A DNA stretch of 40,532 nucleotides, from positions 1-40,532 of the forward strand of contig JAGGUL010000052.1 in the NCBI GenBank assembly GCA_021158525.1, given 5' to 3'. Shown one piece after another: positions 1 to 7,779 of the stretch (positions are counted from its first letter, which is position 1; every line of letters begins with the position of its first letter). The DNA is from Candidatus Hydrothermota bacterium. Lineage in GTDB: Bacteria; Hydrothermota; Hydrothermia; B15-G9; DRBW01. The translations under genes were made by a program, and so were the position numbers. Below the pieces are notes generated by a model. It saw only the letters and a list, made by a program, of their open reading frames with translations, was not told the origin of the DNA and searched no databases.

Positions 1-69
1 AGCCTCAGGAAAGAGATAAAGAAGCTAAAAGAACTCAAACTGGAAGAAAAATCAAAGGCCCGGATATAG
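1..69 (+). CDS. C-terminal tail of an unidentified upstream gene (partial)
   Basis: Reading from base 1, an open frame of 22 codons ends at the TAG at 67-69. The residues are mostly Lys, Glu, Leu and Arg (it begins SLRKEIKKLKELKLEEKSK), which looks like a charged helical or coiled-coil tail. The start and nearly all of the protein lie outside the window, so no function can be given. The frame could be open by chance, although 22 codons running from the edge to a stop just before an intergenic gap with a promoter is a sensible gene end. Confidence 0.45.
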   Translation, partial: SLRKEIKKLKELKLEEKSKARI

Positions 70-147
70 AATGGCGATGTGAGGCGGAGGAGAGAGACCC
101 CCGATTCTCTGAATAGGGCATTTCCTATCTCCCTATCCCGCCTTGGC

Positions 148-176
148 TTGACAGAAGGGAGAACCCGGATTAAGCT
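148..176 (+). promoter_or_regulatory. Predicted promoter of dxr, placed for a leaderless transcript
   Basis: TTGACA at 148-153 is followed after 17 bases by TAAGCT at 171-176. A start site 7 bases past the -10 box falls at 183, the G of the dxr GTG codon. The -35 is perfect but the -10 matches only 3 of 6. The surrounding gap (70-182) holds no other signal I can support. Confidence 0.5.
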
Positions 177-182
177 ATTGCG

Positions 183-1331
183 GTGAATTCGGCTACGAGG
201 AGGAAGAGAATAGCCCTTTTCGGGGCGACGGGCTCCATAGGGAAAAGCACCCTCGATGTCATCAGGAGATTCCCGGATCGTTTTGAGCTGTTCGCAGTGT
301 CCTGTCACAGCAACATCGGTGCCCTGGAGGACATAATCGACGAGTTCGGGCCGAAATATGCGATCGTCACCGGGGAAGGAAACCTCAAAAGGACCGATTT
401 AAAGGTCTTGCGAGGGAGAGAAGGGCTCGAGGAGGTCGCCGCTCACCATGAGGCCGACATAGTGTTGATAGCCACCCTCGGCACCATCGGCATCTTTCCC
501 ACCCTTGCCGGGCTGAGGGCGGGCAAGAGAATAGCCCTCGCCAACAAAGAGACCCTGGTTGCTTTCGGAAGTGTTGTCGTGAAGGAACTCGAAAACTCCA
601 GAGGAGAGCTCATACCGGTGGACTCGGAGCACTCGGCCCTCTTTCAGTTGCTTCTCGGCTGGAAAGACGACGCCGAAACGCTGATACTGACGGCCTCGGG
701 AGGACCGCTCAGAAAGCTCTCCCGGGAGGAAATGGAGAGGGTGCAGCTCGCCGATGTGCTCAGGCATCCCACCTGGAACATGGGAAAGAAGATTACCGTC
801 GACTCGGCCACCCTCATGAACAAGGGCCTCGAGGTGGTAGAGGCTCACTGGCTTTTCCGCTTTCCACCGGAGAAAATAGAGGTAGTGATACACCCACAGT
901 CGATAATCCACGGCCTTCTGAGGCTCAGGGACGGAGCTCTCGTAGCTCACATGTCCACGCCCGACATGAAAGTACCGATCCAATACGCCCTGACCTACCC
1001 CGAAAGGCTTCCCTCGGAGGTCAGGTCACCGGACCTGCCCGACCTCTCCTCGTTGACCTTCGAGTCCCCCGATTTCGACCGGTTTCCTCTCCTGAAACTC
1101 GCCTACGAAGCCCTCAAAAAGGGAAGGGGATTCCCCGCCGTCATGAACGCTACGAACGACATCGCAGTCAAGGCCTTCCTCGACGGCAGGATAGGCTTCC
1201 TCGATATAGAAAATACCGTTTTCACCGTGGTCAACGAATTCGAGGGCACCGAGGAAGACCTCGGCGCCCTCATCGAGGCAGACCTCTGGGCCAGAAGAAA
1301 GGCCAGGGAGGTTGTCGATTCCCTTGTATAG
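183..1331 (+). CDS. dxr: 1-deoxy-D-xylulose 5-phosphate reductoisomerase (Dxr/IspC)
   Basis: Converts 1-deoxy-D-xylulose 5-phosphate to 2-C-methyl-D-erythritol 4-phosphate with NADPH, the committed step of the MEP isoprenoid pathway, in the cytoplasm. The 382-residue length is normal. Visible motifs in order: N-terminal NADPH-binding GATGSIGKST (about 14-23), ALANKETLVAFG, PVDSEHSALFQLL with the metal-binding Asp/Glu, LTASGGP, TVDSATLMNKGLEVVEAHW with the third metal ligand, and IHPQSIIHG. Near the C-terminus NATNDIAV stands where many homologues have NAANE. GTG at 183 is the only start upstream of the NADPH motif; it has no Shine-Dalgarno sequence in front, and the promoter position suggests a leaderless mRNA. 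An AGGAGG at 198-203 lies inside the frame but is followed by ATA, not a usual start. The product feeds the prenyl synthase at 9858-10751. Confidence 0.95.
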   Translation: MNSATRRKRIALFGATGSIGKSTLDVIRRFPDRFELFAVSCHSNIGALEDIIDEFGPKYAIVTGEGNLKRTDLKVLRGREGLEEVAAHHEADIVLIATLGTIGIFPTLAGLRAGKRIALANKETLVAFGSVVVKELENSRGELIPVDSEHSALFQLLLGWKDDAETLILTASGGPLRKLSREEMERVQLADVLRHPTWNMGKKITVDSATLMNKGLEVVEAHWLFRFPPEKIEVVIHPQSIIHGLLRLRDGALVAHMSTPDMKVPIQYALTYPERLPSEVRSPDLPDLSSLTFESPDFDRFPLLKLAYEALKKGRGFPAVMNATNDIAVKAFLDGRIGFLDIENTVFTVVNEFEGTEEDLGALIEADLWARRKAREVVDSLV

Positions 1332-1352
1332 CCCTTCGGGCTCTCTTATAAT
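1324..1352 (+). promoter_or_regulatory. Predicted promoter of sucC, overlapping the end of dxr
   Basis: TTGTAT at 1324-1329 and a perfect TATAAT at 1347-1352 are separated by 17 bases. The expected start near 1359 leaves a leader of about 19 bases that contains GAGAGGAGG, a strong ribosome site for sucC. A small AGCCC/GGGCT hairpin at 1330-1342 lies between the two boxes and begins in the dxr stop codon. Confidence 0.55.
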
Positions 1353-1377
1353 CTTTCCCTGAAGAGAGGAGGAAAAG

Positions 1378-2529
1378 ATGAAGCTTCTCGAATACAGCTC
1401 AAAAGAGGTAATGAAGGAATTCGGGATAAATGTTCAGCCCGGTTTTCTCGCTAGAAACATGGAAGAAGTGAGGCAGGCGATCGACAAGCTGAACTTCCCG
1501 GTCGTGATAAAAGCCCAGGTTCCGGTGGGCGGAAGGGGGAAAGCGGGCGGAATTAAACTCGCTTCGAACAAAGAAGAGGCTCTGGAAAAGGCCGAAAAAA
1601 TCCTCAGCATGAAGATAAAGGGGATACCCGTGAAGAAAGTTCTGGTCTCCGAGGCGATTGACATCGACAGGGAATTCTATCTCGGGATCGTCATAGACAG
1701 GAGGAGCGGCAAGGCAGTGGTGATGGCATCGGCAGAGGGCGGGGTTGATATAGAGGAAGTGGCGAGGACAAAACCGGAGGCCATACACAAACTGGAAGTC
1801 ACCCCCCGGTGGGGGCTCAGGCCTTTCGAGGCCCGGGAGCTGATGTTCAAAATCTTCGATGACAAGAAAACAGCCCTTAAAGCCTCTGGTTTCCTCCTCA
1901 AACTTTACAGTTGCTTCGCCGAAAAGGACGCCCAGCTCGCCGAGATAAATCCCCTCGCCCTCGACAAGCAGGGAGAACTCTGGGCCGTCGACGCAAAAAT
2001 ACTGATCGACGACAATGCTTTGCCCAGACACCCTGAGCTGGAATCCCTGAGGGACATGGATTACGCAGACCTTAAGGAGCTCGAAGCGAAAGAGGCCGAC
2101 CTCTCCTTCGTGAGTCTCGACGGTTACATTGGCTGCTGCGTCAACGGTGCGGGGCTTGCTATGGCGACCATGGACATTATCAAGAAATACGGAGGCGAAC
2201 CGGCTAACTTCCTGGACATAGGAGGAAGTTCTCGCCCGGAAAAAGTCCGAAAGGCAATGGAGATAATCCTCAGGGATCCCAAGGTCAGGTCGATTTACTT
2301 CAACATCTTCGGTGGCATAACTCGCTGCGATGATGTCGCAAAGGGCCTTATCCAGGCCTTCAAAGAGCTTAACGTCAAACAGCCGGTTATAATTCGCCTG
2401 ACCGGAACCAACGAGGACATAGCGAGAAAAATGCTCGAGGAATCGGGCCTTCCCCTTCATCCCGTTAAAACGATGAGGGAAGGGGCCATCAGGGCAATTG
2501 AAATGGCGGGTGAAAAACCCCTCATTTAG
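1378..2529 (+). CDS. sucC: Succinate-CoA ligase, beta subunit (SucC)
   Basis: ATP-grasp subunit of succinyl-CoA synthetase, which interconverts succinyl-CoA and succinate with formation of ATP or GTP in the TCA cycle. At 383 residues the length is typical. The N-terminus (MKLLEYSSKEVMKEFGI) and the glycine-rich GGRGKAGGIKLA near residues 44-55 are characteristic of the ATP-grasp fold. The CoA-ligase domain shows NGAGLAMATMD, NFLDIGGSS and FNIFGGITRCD. The ATG is preceded by AGGAGG. The alpha subunit (sucD), usually the next gene, is absent; a DUF1573 gene follows after 9 bases, so sucD must lie elsewhere or the enzyme may pair differently. Confidence 0.95.
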   Translation: MKLLEYSSKEVMKEFGINVQPGFLARNMEEVRQAIDKLNFPVVIKAQVPVGGRGKAGGIKLASNKEEALEKAEKILSMKIKGIPVKKVLVSEAIDIDREFYLGIVIDRRSGKAVVMASAEGGVDIEEVARTKPEAIHKLEVTPRWGLRPFEARELMFKIFDDKKTALKASGFLLKLYSCFAEKDAQLAEINPLALDKQGELWAVDAKILIDDNALPRHPELESLRDMDYADLKELEAKEADLSFVSLDGYIGCCVNGAGLAMATMDIIKKYGGEPANFLDIGGSSRPEKVRKAMEIILRDPKVRSIYFNIFGGITRCDDVAKGLIQAFKELNVKQPVIIRLTGTNEDIARKMLEESGLPLHPVKTMREGAIRAIEMAGEKPLI

Positions 2530-2538
2530 GAGGTCGTC

Positions 2539-3219
2539 ATGAGAAAAATCATCTTCCTGCTTTTTTCGACCCTTCTCTTCGCAGAACCCAAGCTCGATGT
2601 CTCGAGCGAGACCTGGGACTTCGGCACGCTGAAGGAGGGAGAAAAGGCGGAACACGTTTTCATTCTCAAAAACGTCGGCGACGACACCCTCGTCATCTCC
2701 AAAGTCAGAGCGACATGCGGCTGCACTGCCACCCTCCTCGAGGACAGCATAATACCTCTTGGCGGCGAGACGAAGCTAAAAAGCTCCCTCCGCACAATGG
2801 GCATGTCGGGCGTATTCCACAAATATATCTACGTATATTCCAATGACTTCGAAAACCCTCGCATCTCTCTCGTGCTCACTGGGAAAGTTCAGAGGGAGCC
2901 GGCTCCCCGAATCAGGGTTTGGCCCACCATAGTGAGGTTGAACCGGATATCCCCAGGGGACGAGGAGAGATTCGTCGTATCGGTGCAAAACTACGGGGAG
3001 CTTCCTCTCTATATCTATGAGGTGAAAACGAGTCCGGGTATCCAGCTGGAATTCATGCCCGAGGATTCGATACCCCCGAAAAGCAGCATAAACCTCAACT
3101 TCAAGTATGTCCCGACTGAGCCCGGACCGATAGAGGAGCTCATCACCATCAGAACCAACGATCCCAGGATCTCCAAAATATATGTTTTCGTGAGGGACAA
3201 GGAAGAAAAGAGGGAATAG
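2539..3219 (+). CDS. Secreted DUF1573-family protein
   Basis: A 226-residue exported protein. A short signal peptide (MRKIIFLLFSTLLFA) is followed by a DUF1573 domain with the hallmark ATCGCTA cysteine motif near residues 60-66 and the opening WDFGTLKEGEKAEHVF. A second Ig-like beta domain covers roughly 120-220 (RVWPTIVRLNRISPGDE, then PGPIEELITIRTNDPR). Such ASH/Ig-like modules are common in secreted proteins of FCB bacteria; no enzymatic role is known. AGGAGGT precedes the ATG, and the gene follows sucC by 9 bases, so they are probably co-transcribed. It ends 18 bases from the convergent ferritin-like gene. Confidence 0.85.
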   Translation: MRKIIFLLFSTLLFAEPKLDVSSETWDFGTLKEGEKAEHVFILKNVGDDTLVISKVRATCGCTATLLEDSIIPLGGETKLKSSLRTMGMSGVFHKYIYVYSNDFENPRISLVLTGKVQREPAPRIRVWPTIVRLNRISPGDEERFVVSVQNYGELPLYIYEVKTSPGIQLEFMPEDSIPPKSSINLNFKYVPTEPGPIEELITIRTNDPRISKIYVFVRDKEEKRE

Positions 3220-3237
3220 CGATCTTCGCCCGGAAAC

Positions 3238-3762
3238 TCAGCTTCTGCCCTCCACGCTGAACTCGGGGATTCCGAACCAGAAACCAGTCCCTCTTATAAA
3301 GTCGAGCTGGGCCTGTATAAGGTCGTAATGGGCCTGTTCCATCTCCGCGAGAGTTTCAAATAACTGCTTGACCTCGGGGTGATCCGCCTTCTGTGCCTGT
3401 TCCCTGTAAAAATCCCTCGATTTCTTCTCCTGCTCAAGCGCTGCCTTAAGGGCATCGATCTGGTGCGCTTCAGCCCTTCTCGTGGATTTTCTCTTCTCCA
3501 TGCCTTTCAACCTGGGCACAAGTTCGGAGAGCTTTTTCTCCTCGACTTTCAGTTTGCCTATCGGCATATGAGCGGCCTCCTTTTCAAGCAGATCCTCGAG
3601 AAGTCGCATGTGCTCAAACTCCTCTCCGGCAAGCCATACGAACATACTTTTGCCGGTATCGTCGGCGGTCTTCTTCGCGAGATCGAGATAAGTCTTGAGC
3701 CCCATCTTCTCGAGCTCAATTGCAAATTTCAGCGCTTTGATCATCTCTTCGTTTTTGGACAT
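3238..3762 (-). CDS. Ferritin-like di-iron protein (rubrerythrin-type, no rubredoxin domain)
   Basis: A 174-residue protein built from two helical hairpins, each offering a Glu and an ExxH motif: E16 or E18 with E48-x-x-H51 (AGEEFEHMRLLED), and E110 or E112 with E142-x-x-H145 (EMEQAHYDLIQ). This is the ligand pattern of ferritin-like/rubrerythrin di-iron sites. No C-terminal CxxC rubredoxin module is present, so it would need another electron donor. A role in peroxide or iron handling is inferred from the family. The start is MSKNEEMIK, because AAGGAGA stands directly upstream; a longer reading to 3885 would run into transketolase sequence. It lies 31 bases after transketolase on the same strand and is probably in its operon. 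Confidence 0.85.
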   Translation of the reverse strand: MSKNEEMIKALKFAIELEKMGLKTYLDLAKKTADDTGKSMFVWLAGEEFEHMRLLEDLLEKEAAHMPIGKLKVEEKKLSELVPRLKGMEKRKSTRRAEAHQIDALKAALEQEKKSRDFYREQAQKADHPEVKQLFETLAEMEQAHYDLIQAQLDFIRGTGFWFGIPEFSVEGRS

Positions 3763-3793
3763 ATCACATCTCCTTTCAGCGGGATGCCTTACA

Positions 3794-5707
3794 TCATCCC
3801 AGATCTTTGAGGATCTCTTCCGCCACCCTTTCCGGAGAGAGACCCATAAACTCAAAAAGGTCCTCCGCCTTGCCCGAAGGGGCATAGCTGGCCAGACCGA
3901 ATTTCCTGAACTTCGCGGTCCATCCCTTTTCCATGAGGACGTCGGCGATTATTGAGCCCAGGCCGCTTTTGACGTTGTGATCCTCGTAAACCGCTATGTA
4001 CCCCGTCTCCGCAGCTTTTTTGAGGACATCGACGTCGGGATCCAGGACCGAAGCCATATTGACCACCATGATGGTGACGCCTCTCTCCCTGAGTATCTCC
4101 CAGACCTTCACGCCCCTCCAGGCTGTCTGCCCGTAAACTATGAGGGCACCTTTATCCCCTTTTCTGAGTATATCAGCCCTGCCGTACTCGAAACGATAAT
4201 CGGCATCGAAGAAGGGACTGCCGTCCTCACGGGTAATGACAGGAGTCTTCGACCTTCCCACGCCGAGGGCATAATTTCCGCTTTGAGACAATATATACCT
4301 CGTAGCCCTGTCTGTCTGGTTGGGATCGGCCGGGACTATGAGCCTGAAACCATACAAATTCCTCAGCACCCCCACGTAGTCAATACAGTGGTGGGTCTTG
4401 CCGTCCTCACCGACATCGATGCCAAGATGGGTCGACGCGACCTTCAGATTTGTCATGTTTATGTCGTTAAGCCTCTGCTGATTGTAGGTCTCATCGATGT
4501 TGAAAACGCCGAAATCGCCCCAGACGGCCAGAACGCCTTGAGAGGATAGCGCTCCCGCCACTGTCGCCGTGTTGTGTTCCTGAACCCCGGCCTCAAAGAA
4601 ATTCTCGGGGAATTCCCTGGCGAAACTGTCGACTTTGACCGAGGAAGCCAGATCGCAGTCAAAAACGGCGATGGGGGTCCGTCCTTCCACCCCGACATTT
4701 GCCCTGCCTATATCGGCCAGGGCGTTGCCGAAAGCAGACCGATTATCGAGTCTGTCCTCAGATGTGTACACCCGCGGAGTTCCGGGGTCTATGTTAATCT
4801 CGTATTGAACGGAGATTCTTTCCGTCGGCTTTACCTTCTCGCGCAACTCTCTGTATCGATCGAGATCGCTGGACAACCCAAGCTCCTCCAGGGCTTTTTC
4901 GAGTTCATCCTCGGTGAGGGGCTTGCCGTGATACTTCTCTTTGCCCTCCATAAAGGATATGCCCTTGCCTATGGTCGTATAAGCCAGAATGGCCACGGGA
5001 GAATCGAGGGAAAGGCTGTTCCTTATGGAGAGATAGAGTTCCTGGAAATCGTGTCCGTTGACCTCGATGACCTCCCAGCCATCGGAGAGGTAATTCTCCT
5101 TGATGTTCACAGGCATGATATCGAAGGTATTGCCGCTTATCTGCTTCCTGTTGTAATCTATGACCACCGTGATGTTGTTGAGGCCGTATTTTCTGGCAAA
5201 ACGCCTCGCTTCCGCCACCTGGCCCTTTGCCTGTTCGGCGTCGCTCATGGCCACGAAAACGTGAAAATCCTTGCTGAGAAGCCTCGAAGCCAGAGCAAAG
5301 CCACAACCTGCCGATAACCCCTGTCCGAGATTGCCCGTGTCCCATTCCACTCCCGGAACCTTCCTCTCGACGTGACCCTCGAAAAGGGTCCCCGCTTTCC
5401 TGAACCCTGCAATAGCTTCATCGATGTCGAAAAACCCGAGTCTGCCGAGAACCGCGTACACGCCGGCTGATGTGTGCCCGTGACTCACGACGATCCTATC
5501 CCTATCCGGGTCCGCGGGGTTTTTCGGATTCACGTTGGCAAAGGAATAGAGGATAAGGAAAATATCGAGGGAAGAAAGGGCACCTCCGGGGTGCCCCGAT
5601 CTGGCAAGGGTTGTCATCTTTAAAATGTCACCCCTCGCGAGTTTTTCGAGTTCCTTTAGCCTCTCAATGTCGCTGCTTTCCAGTTTCTCCTTGACAAAAC
5701 GAGCCAT
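3794..5707 (-). CDS. tkt: Transketolase, single-chain
   Basis: Thiamine-diphosphate enzyme that transfers two-carbon ketol units between sugar phosphates in the non-oxidative pentose phosphate pathway. At 637 residues all three domains are present. N-terminal marks are ARSGHPGGALSSLDI, VVSHGHTSAGVYAVLG and GNLGQGLSAGCGFALASRL. The middle Pyr domain shows GVQEHNTATVAGAL, carrying the catalytic Glu, and GEDGKTHHCID. The TPP/Mg motif is unusual: where the family has GDGE and EGQVWEA it reads SDAEQAKGQVAEA, keeping the Asp but losing both glycines; the later DYNRKQISG keeps the Asn. The start is MARFVKEKLESS, behind AGGAGG; the open frame extends 36 codons further without a ribosome site. Substrate range could differ from classical transketolase. 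Confidence 0.88.
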   Translation of the reverse strand: MARFVKEKLESSDIERLKELEKLARGDILKMTTLARSGHPGGALSSLDIFLILYSFANVNPKNPADPDRDRIVVSHGHTSAGVYAVLGRLGFFDIDEAIAGFRKAGTLFEGHVERKVPGVEWDTGNLGQGLSAGCGFALASRLLSKDFHVFVAMSDAEQAKGQVAEARRFARKYGLNNITVVIDYNRKQISGNTFDIMPVNIKENYLSDGWEVIEVNGHDFQELYLSIRNSLSLDSPVAILAYTTIGKGISFMEGKEKYHGKPLTEDELEKALEELGLSSDLDRYRELREKVKPTERISVQYEINIDPGTPRVYTSEDRLDNRSAFGNALADIGRANVGVEGRTPIAVFDCDLASSVKVDSFAREFPENFFEAGVQEHNTATVAGALSSQGVLAVWGDFGVFNIDETYNQQRLNDINMTNLKVASTHLGIDVGEDGKTHHCIDYVGVLRNLYGFRLIVPADPNQTDRATRYILSQSGNYALGVGRSKTPVITREDGSPFFDADYRFEYGRADILRKGDKGALIVYGQTAWRGVKVWEILRERGVTIMVVNMASVLDPDVDVLKKAAETGYIAVYEDHNVKSGLGSIIADVLMEKGWTAKFRKFGLASYAPSGKAEDLFEFMGLSPERVAEEILKDLG

Positions 5708-5729
5708 AAACTGACCTCCTTGGCTTCTT

Positions 5730-5758
5730 ATTTTAATGTAGAGGCTATCCCTTTTAAA
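5730..5758 (-). promoter_or_regulatory. Predicted promoter of transketolase operon
   Basis: On the minus strand TTTAAA (5758-5753) is followed after 17 bases by TAAAAT (5735-5730). The start would be near 5723, giving a leader of about 16 bases with AGGAGG. The boxes match 4 of 6 and 5 of 6. Confidence 0.45.
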
Positions 5759-5793
5759 GTTTTTTCGCCCAAAGCAATGCAAAATTTCATCTC

Positions 5794-5822
5794 TTGACAA
5801 ATGGACATAAGCCAATTATCTT
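5794..5822 (+). promoter_or_regulatory. Predicted promoter of the C39-like peptidase gene, with a 5' hairpin
   Basis: TTGACA at 5794-5799, 17 bases, then TATCTT at 5817-5822. The expected start at about 5829 coincides with the first base of a GAGGG-AGTT-CCCTC hairpin (5829-5842), which is followed by GAGGAGGT and the ATG at 5855. The transcript would therefore begin in a small stem-loop directly ahead of the ribosome site. Confidence 0.5.
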
Positions 5823-5854
5823 GAGTATGAGGGAGTTCCCTCGAGGAGGTCGTT

Positions 5855-6967
5855 ATGAGCAGAATTCTTCTCTCCCTTCTGTTAGCGGCAGGGTTCCTCG
5901 GAGCCGGACAGGTTCAGCCCCCGGGAATATACAGAGTCATAAGCGGTGTCCCTGACTGGAATCAACCGCCGGCGTCGAATTCCACAAATTACTGCGCCCC
6001 AGTTGCCGCGCTGAATATCCTCGATTACTGGCAGAATGTGATGAACTCTCAACCTGCCTCAGGGCTCGTTGACCCGAACGATGCCAACGTCTACCCTTCG
6101 GGCTCCAACACCGCTGACCTTATAGGCTATTTTATGGGGACGAACGGCGCGGGTAGCGGATGCAGGACAAACAACGCGGCCAATCCGATGCCGGGAACCT
6201 ATGTCTCCGATCAGGACACAGGGCTCGAGGAATACATCGCCTGGAATTCGGCAAATCAATTCTGCCCCGGAGATCCCGCACCGCCGCCGTGGAAGTCCGG
6301 CCATCAGGGCTGGATCGTCTCCACTGACCTCGCCGGGGTTTTCGGGAATCACACTCAGGCGATCAGTGCAGGGCTTCCCGATAAGATAGACTTCAACTTC
6401 TGGAATCCCGTCTATACCGGAAACTATTTCGTTGACACCATCTACTTTTCTCCTCCCGAGACAGTTTACATCTATTCGTGGGGCGACAGCGTCAGCTCCT
6501 CCACTAACCCCCAGGAACAGTGGGGCTACGATATAGGCCACGCGACCACGGGGGTTGGATACGCGATGAGCAACGATTCGATATACGCCATAGTCCACGA
6601 CAACTGGCCATCGACACACACAAACGTGATGATACCATGGGCTCACATAATGGCAGTGCTCTATGTGACCCCTCCCCCCACCCTGATCTCCGAATCCGGC
6701 TCCGGCGATGAACCCAACTTTCTAAGAGTCACAGGTAAAGGCAAAAGCCTCACTTTCTCCTTTAACTTAAACGAAAGCTGTAGTGCGGAACTGACTCTTT
6801 ATGATATAAGCGGAAGGTCGATAGAGAACATAACGTCGGCCAATTTCGGAAGGGGCAAGCATGCGATAAGCTGGGACGCCTCAGAACTGAGAAGCGGGAT
6901 CTACTTCGCCCTCCTTAAAATCAACGGCCGGAAAGAGATAAGTACGAAATTCGTCTACATTCGATAA
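5855..6967 (+). CDS. Secreted C39-like cysteine peptidase with C-terminal sorting-type domain
   Basis: A 370-residue exported protein. The signal peptide covers about residues 1-18 (MSRILLSLLLAAGFLGAG). A papain-fold C39-like domain follows: catalytic Cys47 in TNYCAPVAALNILDYW, His229 in GHATTGVGYAM and Asp249 in AIVHDNW. The last 75 residues or so (ELTLYDISGRSIENI through GIYFALLKINGRKE) form a FlgD-like Ig/T9SS type A sorting module, normally removed during export in FCB bacteria. It probably acts at or outside the outer membrane; the substrate is unknown, and C39-like members are not all proteolytic. It is preceded by a good promoter and GAGGAGG. The peptidase at 31219-33495 shares this architecture at twice the size. 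Confidence 0.8.
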   Translation: MSRILLSLLLAAGFLGAGQVQPPGIYRVISGVPDWNQPPASNSTNYCAPVAALNILDYWQNVMNSQPASGLVDPNDANVYPSGSNTADLIGYFMGTNGAGSGCRTNNAANPMPGTYVSDQDTGLEEYIAWNSANQFCPGDPAPPPWKSGHQGWIVSTDLAGVFGNHTQAISAGLPDKIDFNFWNPVYTGNYFVDTIYFSPPETVYIYSWGDSVSSSTNPQEQWGYDIGHATTGVGYAMSNDSIYAIVHDNWPSTHTNVMIPWAHIMAVLYVTPPPTLISESGSGDEPNFLRVTGKGKSLTFSFNLNESCSAELTLYDISGRSIENITSANFGRGKHAISWDASELRSGIYFALLKINGRKEISTKFVYIR

Positions 6968-6981
6968 AGACGAGAAACCTG

Positions 6982-7779
6982 TTAGCGCAAGGTGGGAAAA
7001 TAGTGCCGCACTGCCTCCAGTATTTCGGCGTGGATGTGGGGATTGGCGGCCACCACGTTCCCTGTATCGAGGTAATCATCGCCTCCTTGAAAATCGGTAA
7101 TAATCCCGCCTGCTTCCTTAACGAGGAGGCAGCCGGCAGCTATATCCCATTTAGATAGGCCTATTTCGAAAAAGCCTCCGAAAGTTCCAGCAGCGACATA
7201 GGCGAGATCGAGGGCCGCGGAACCGGCCCGCCTTATGCCCAGAGTCTTTAGAAACAGATCCCTGAAAGCATCGAGATAGGGGCCTATTTTTTCCCTCGCC
7301 CTGAAAGGGAAACCCGTGGCGAGCATTATCTCCTCCAGCCTGCGAGATGGGTTTACCTGAATCCGCCGATCGTTCTTGAAGGCACCGCCGCCCTTTACCG
7401 CCGTGAACAGGTCGTCCCTCAGGGGATCGTATATGACCCCGGCAAGCACGGTGCCCGATTTCATCAGAGATATGGACACGGAAAAGAAAGGAAAAGCGTG
7501 GATATAATTTGTCGTGCCGTCGAGAGGGTCGATTATCCAGAGGAGAGATCCGTCGCCGGAGGAACCCGATTCTTCCGCCAGGAAGGAGGATTCGGGGAAT
7601 CTATCCGTTAAAAAGGCCTTTATCGTCTCCTCGGAGAGCCTGTCCACGTAAGTCACAAAGTCATTGAGGGCCTTTTGACCCACGTCCTCCCTCTTTATCT
7701 TCCCGAAGTGCTCCCTGAGCACCGATCCCCCGAGAAGAGCTGCCTTTTTTGCCGCTTCGAGATAAGGATTCAGGTCCAT
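6982..7779 (-). CDS. Inositol monophosphatase family protein (SuhB-like)
   Basis: A 265-residue Mg-dependent sugar phosphatase of the IMPase/FIG fold. Metal ligands are visible in LAEES (about 68-71) and WIIDPLDGTTNYIHAFPFF (D84, D87), with the second conserved block KWDIAAGCLLVKEAGG. The family hydrolyses inositol 1-phosphate, fructose 1,6-bisphosphate or related phosphates; the sequence alone does not decide which. The chosen ATG forms a TGATG overlap with the fabH stop and sits 6 bases behind GAGGTG; the ATG three bases earlier (7782) is an equally legal start. It is the last gene of the five-gene operon that begins with the prenyl synthase. Confidence 0.87.
   Translation of the reverse strand: MDLNPYLEAAKKAALLGGSVLREHFGKIKREDVGQKALNDFVTYVDRLSEETIKAFLTDRFPESSFLAEESGSSGDGSLLWIIDPLDGTTNYIHAFPFFSVSISLMKSGTVLAGVIYDPLRDDLFTAVKGGGAFKNDRRIQVNPSRRLEEIMLATGFPFRAREKIGPYLDAFRDLFLKTLGIRRAGSAALDLAYVAAGTFGGFFEIGLSKWDIAAGCLLVKEAGGIITDFQGGDDYLDTGNVVAANPHIHAEILEAVRHYFPTLR

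Noticed and set aside
183-203. AGGAGG at 198-203 as the dxr ribosome site
   Set aside because: The codon at the right distance is ATA, which is almost never used as a start; GTG at 183 with its promoter explains the gene better.
1399-2655. A 418-codon open frame on the minus strand
   Set aside because: It lies opposite sucC and the start of the DUF1573 gene, has no ribosome site or recognisable domain, and its composition is that of a mirrored coding strand.
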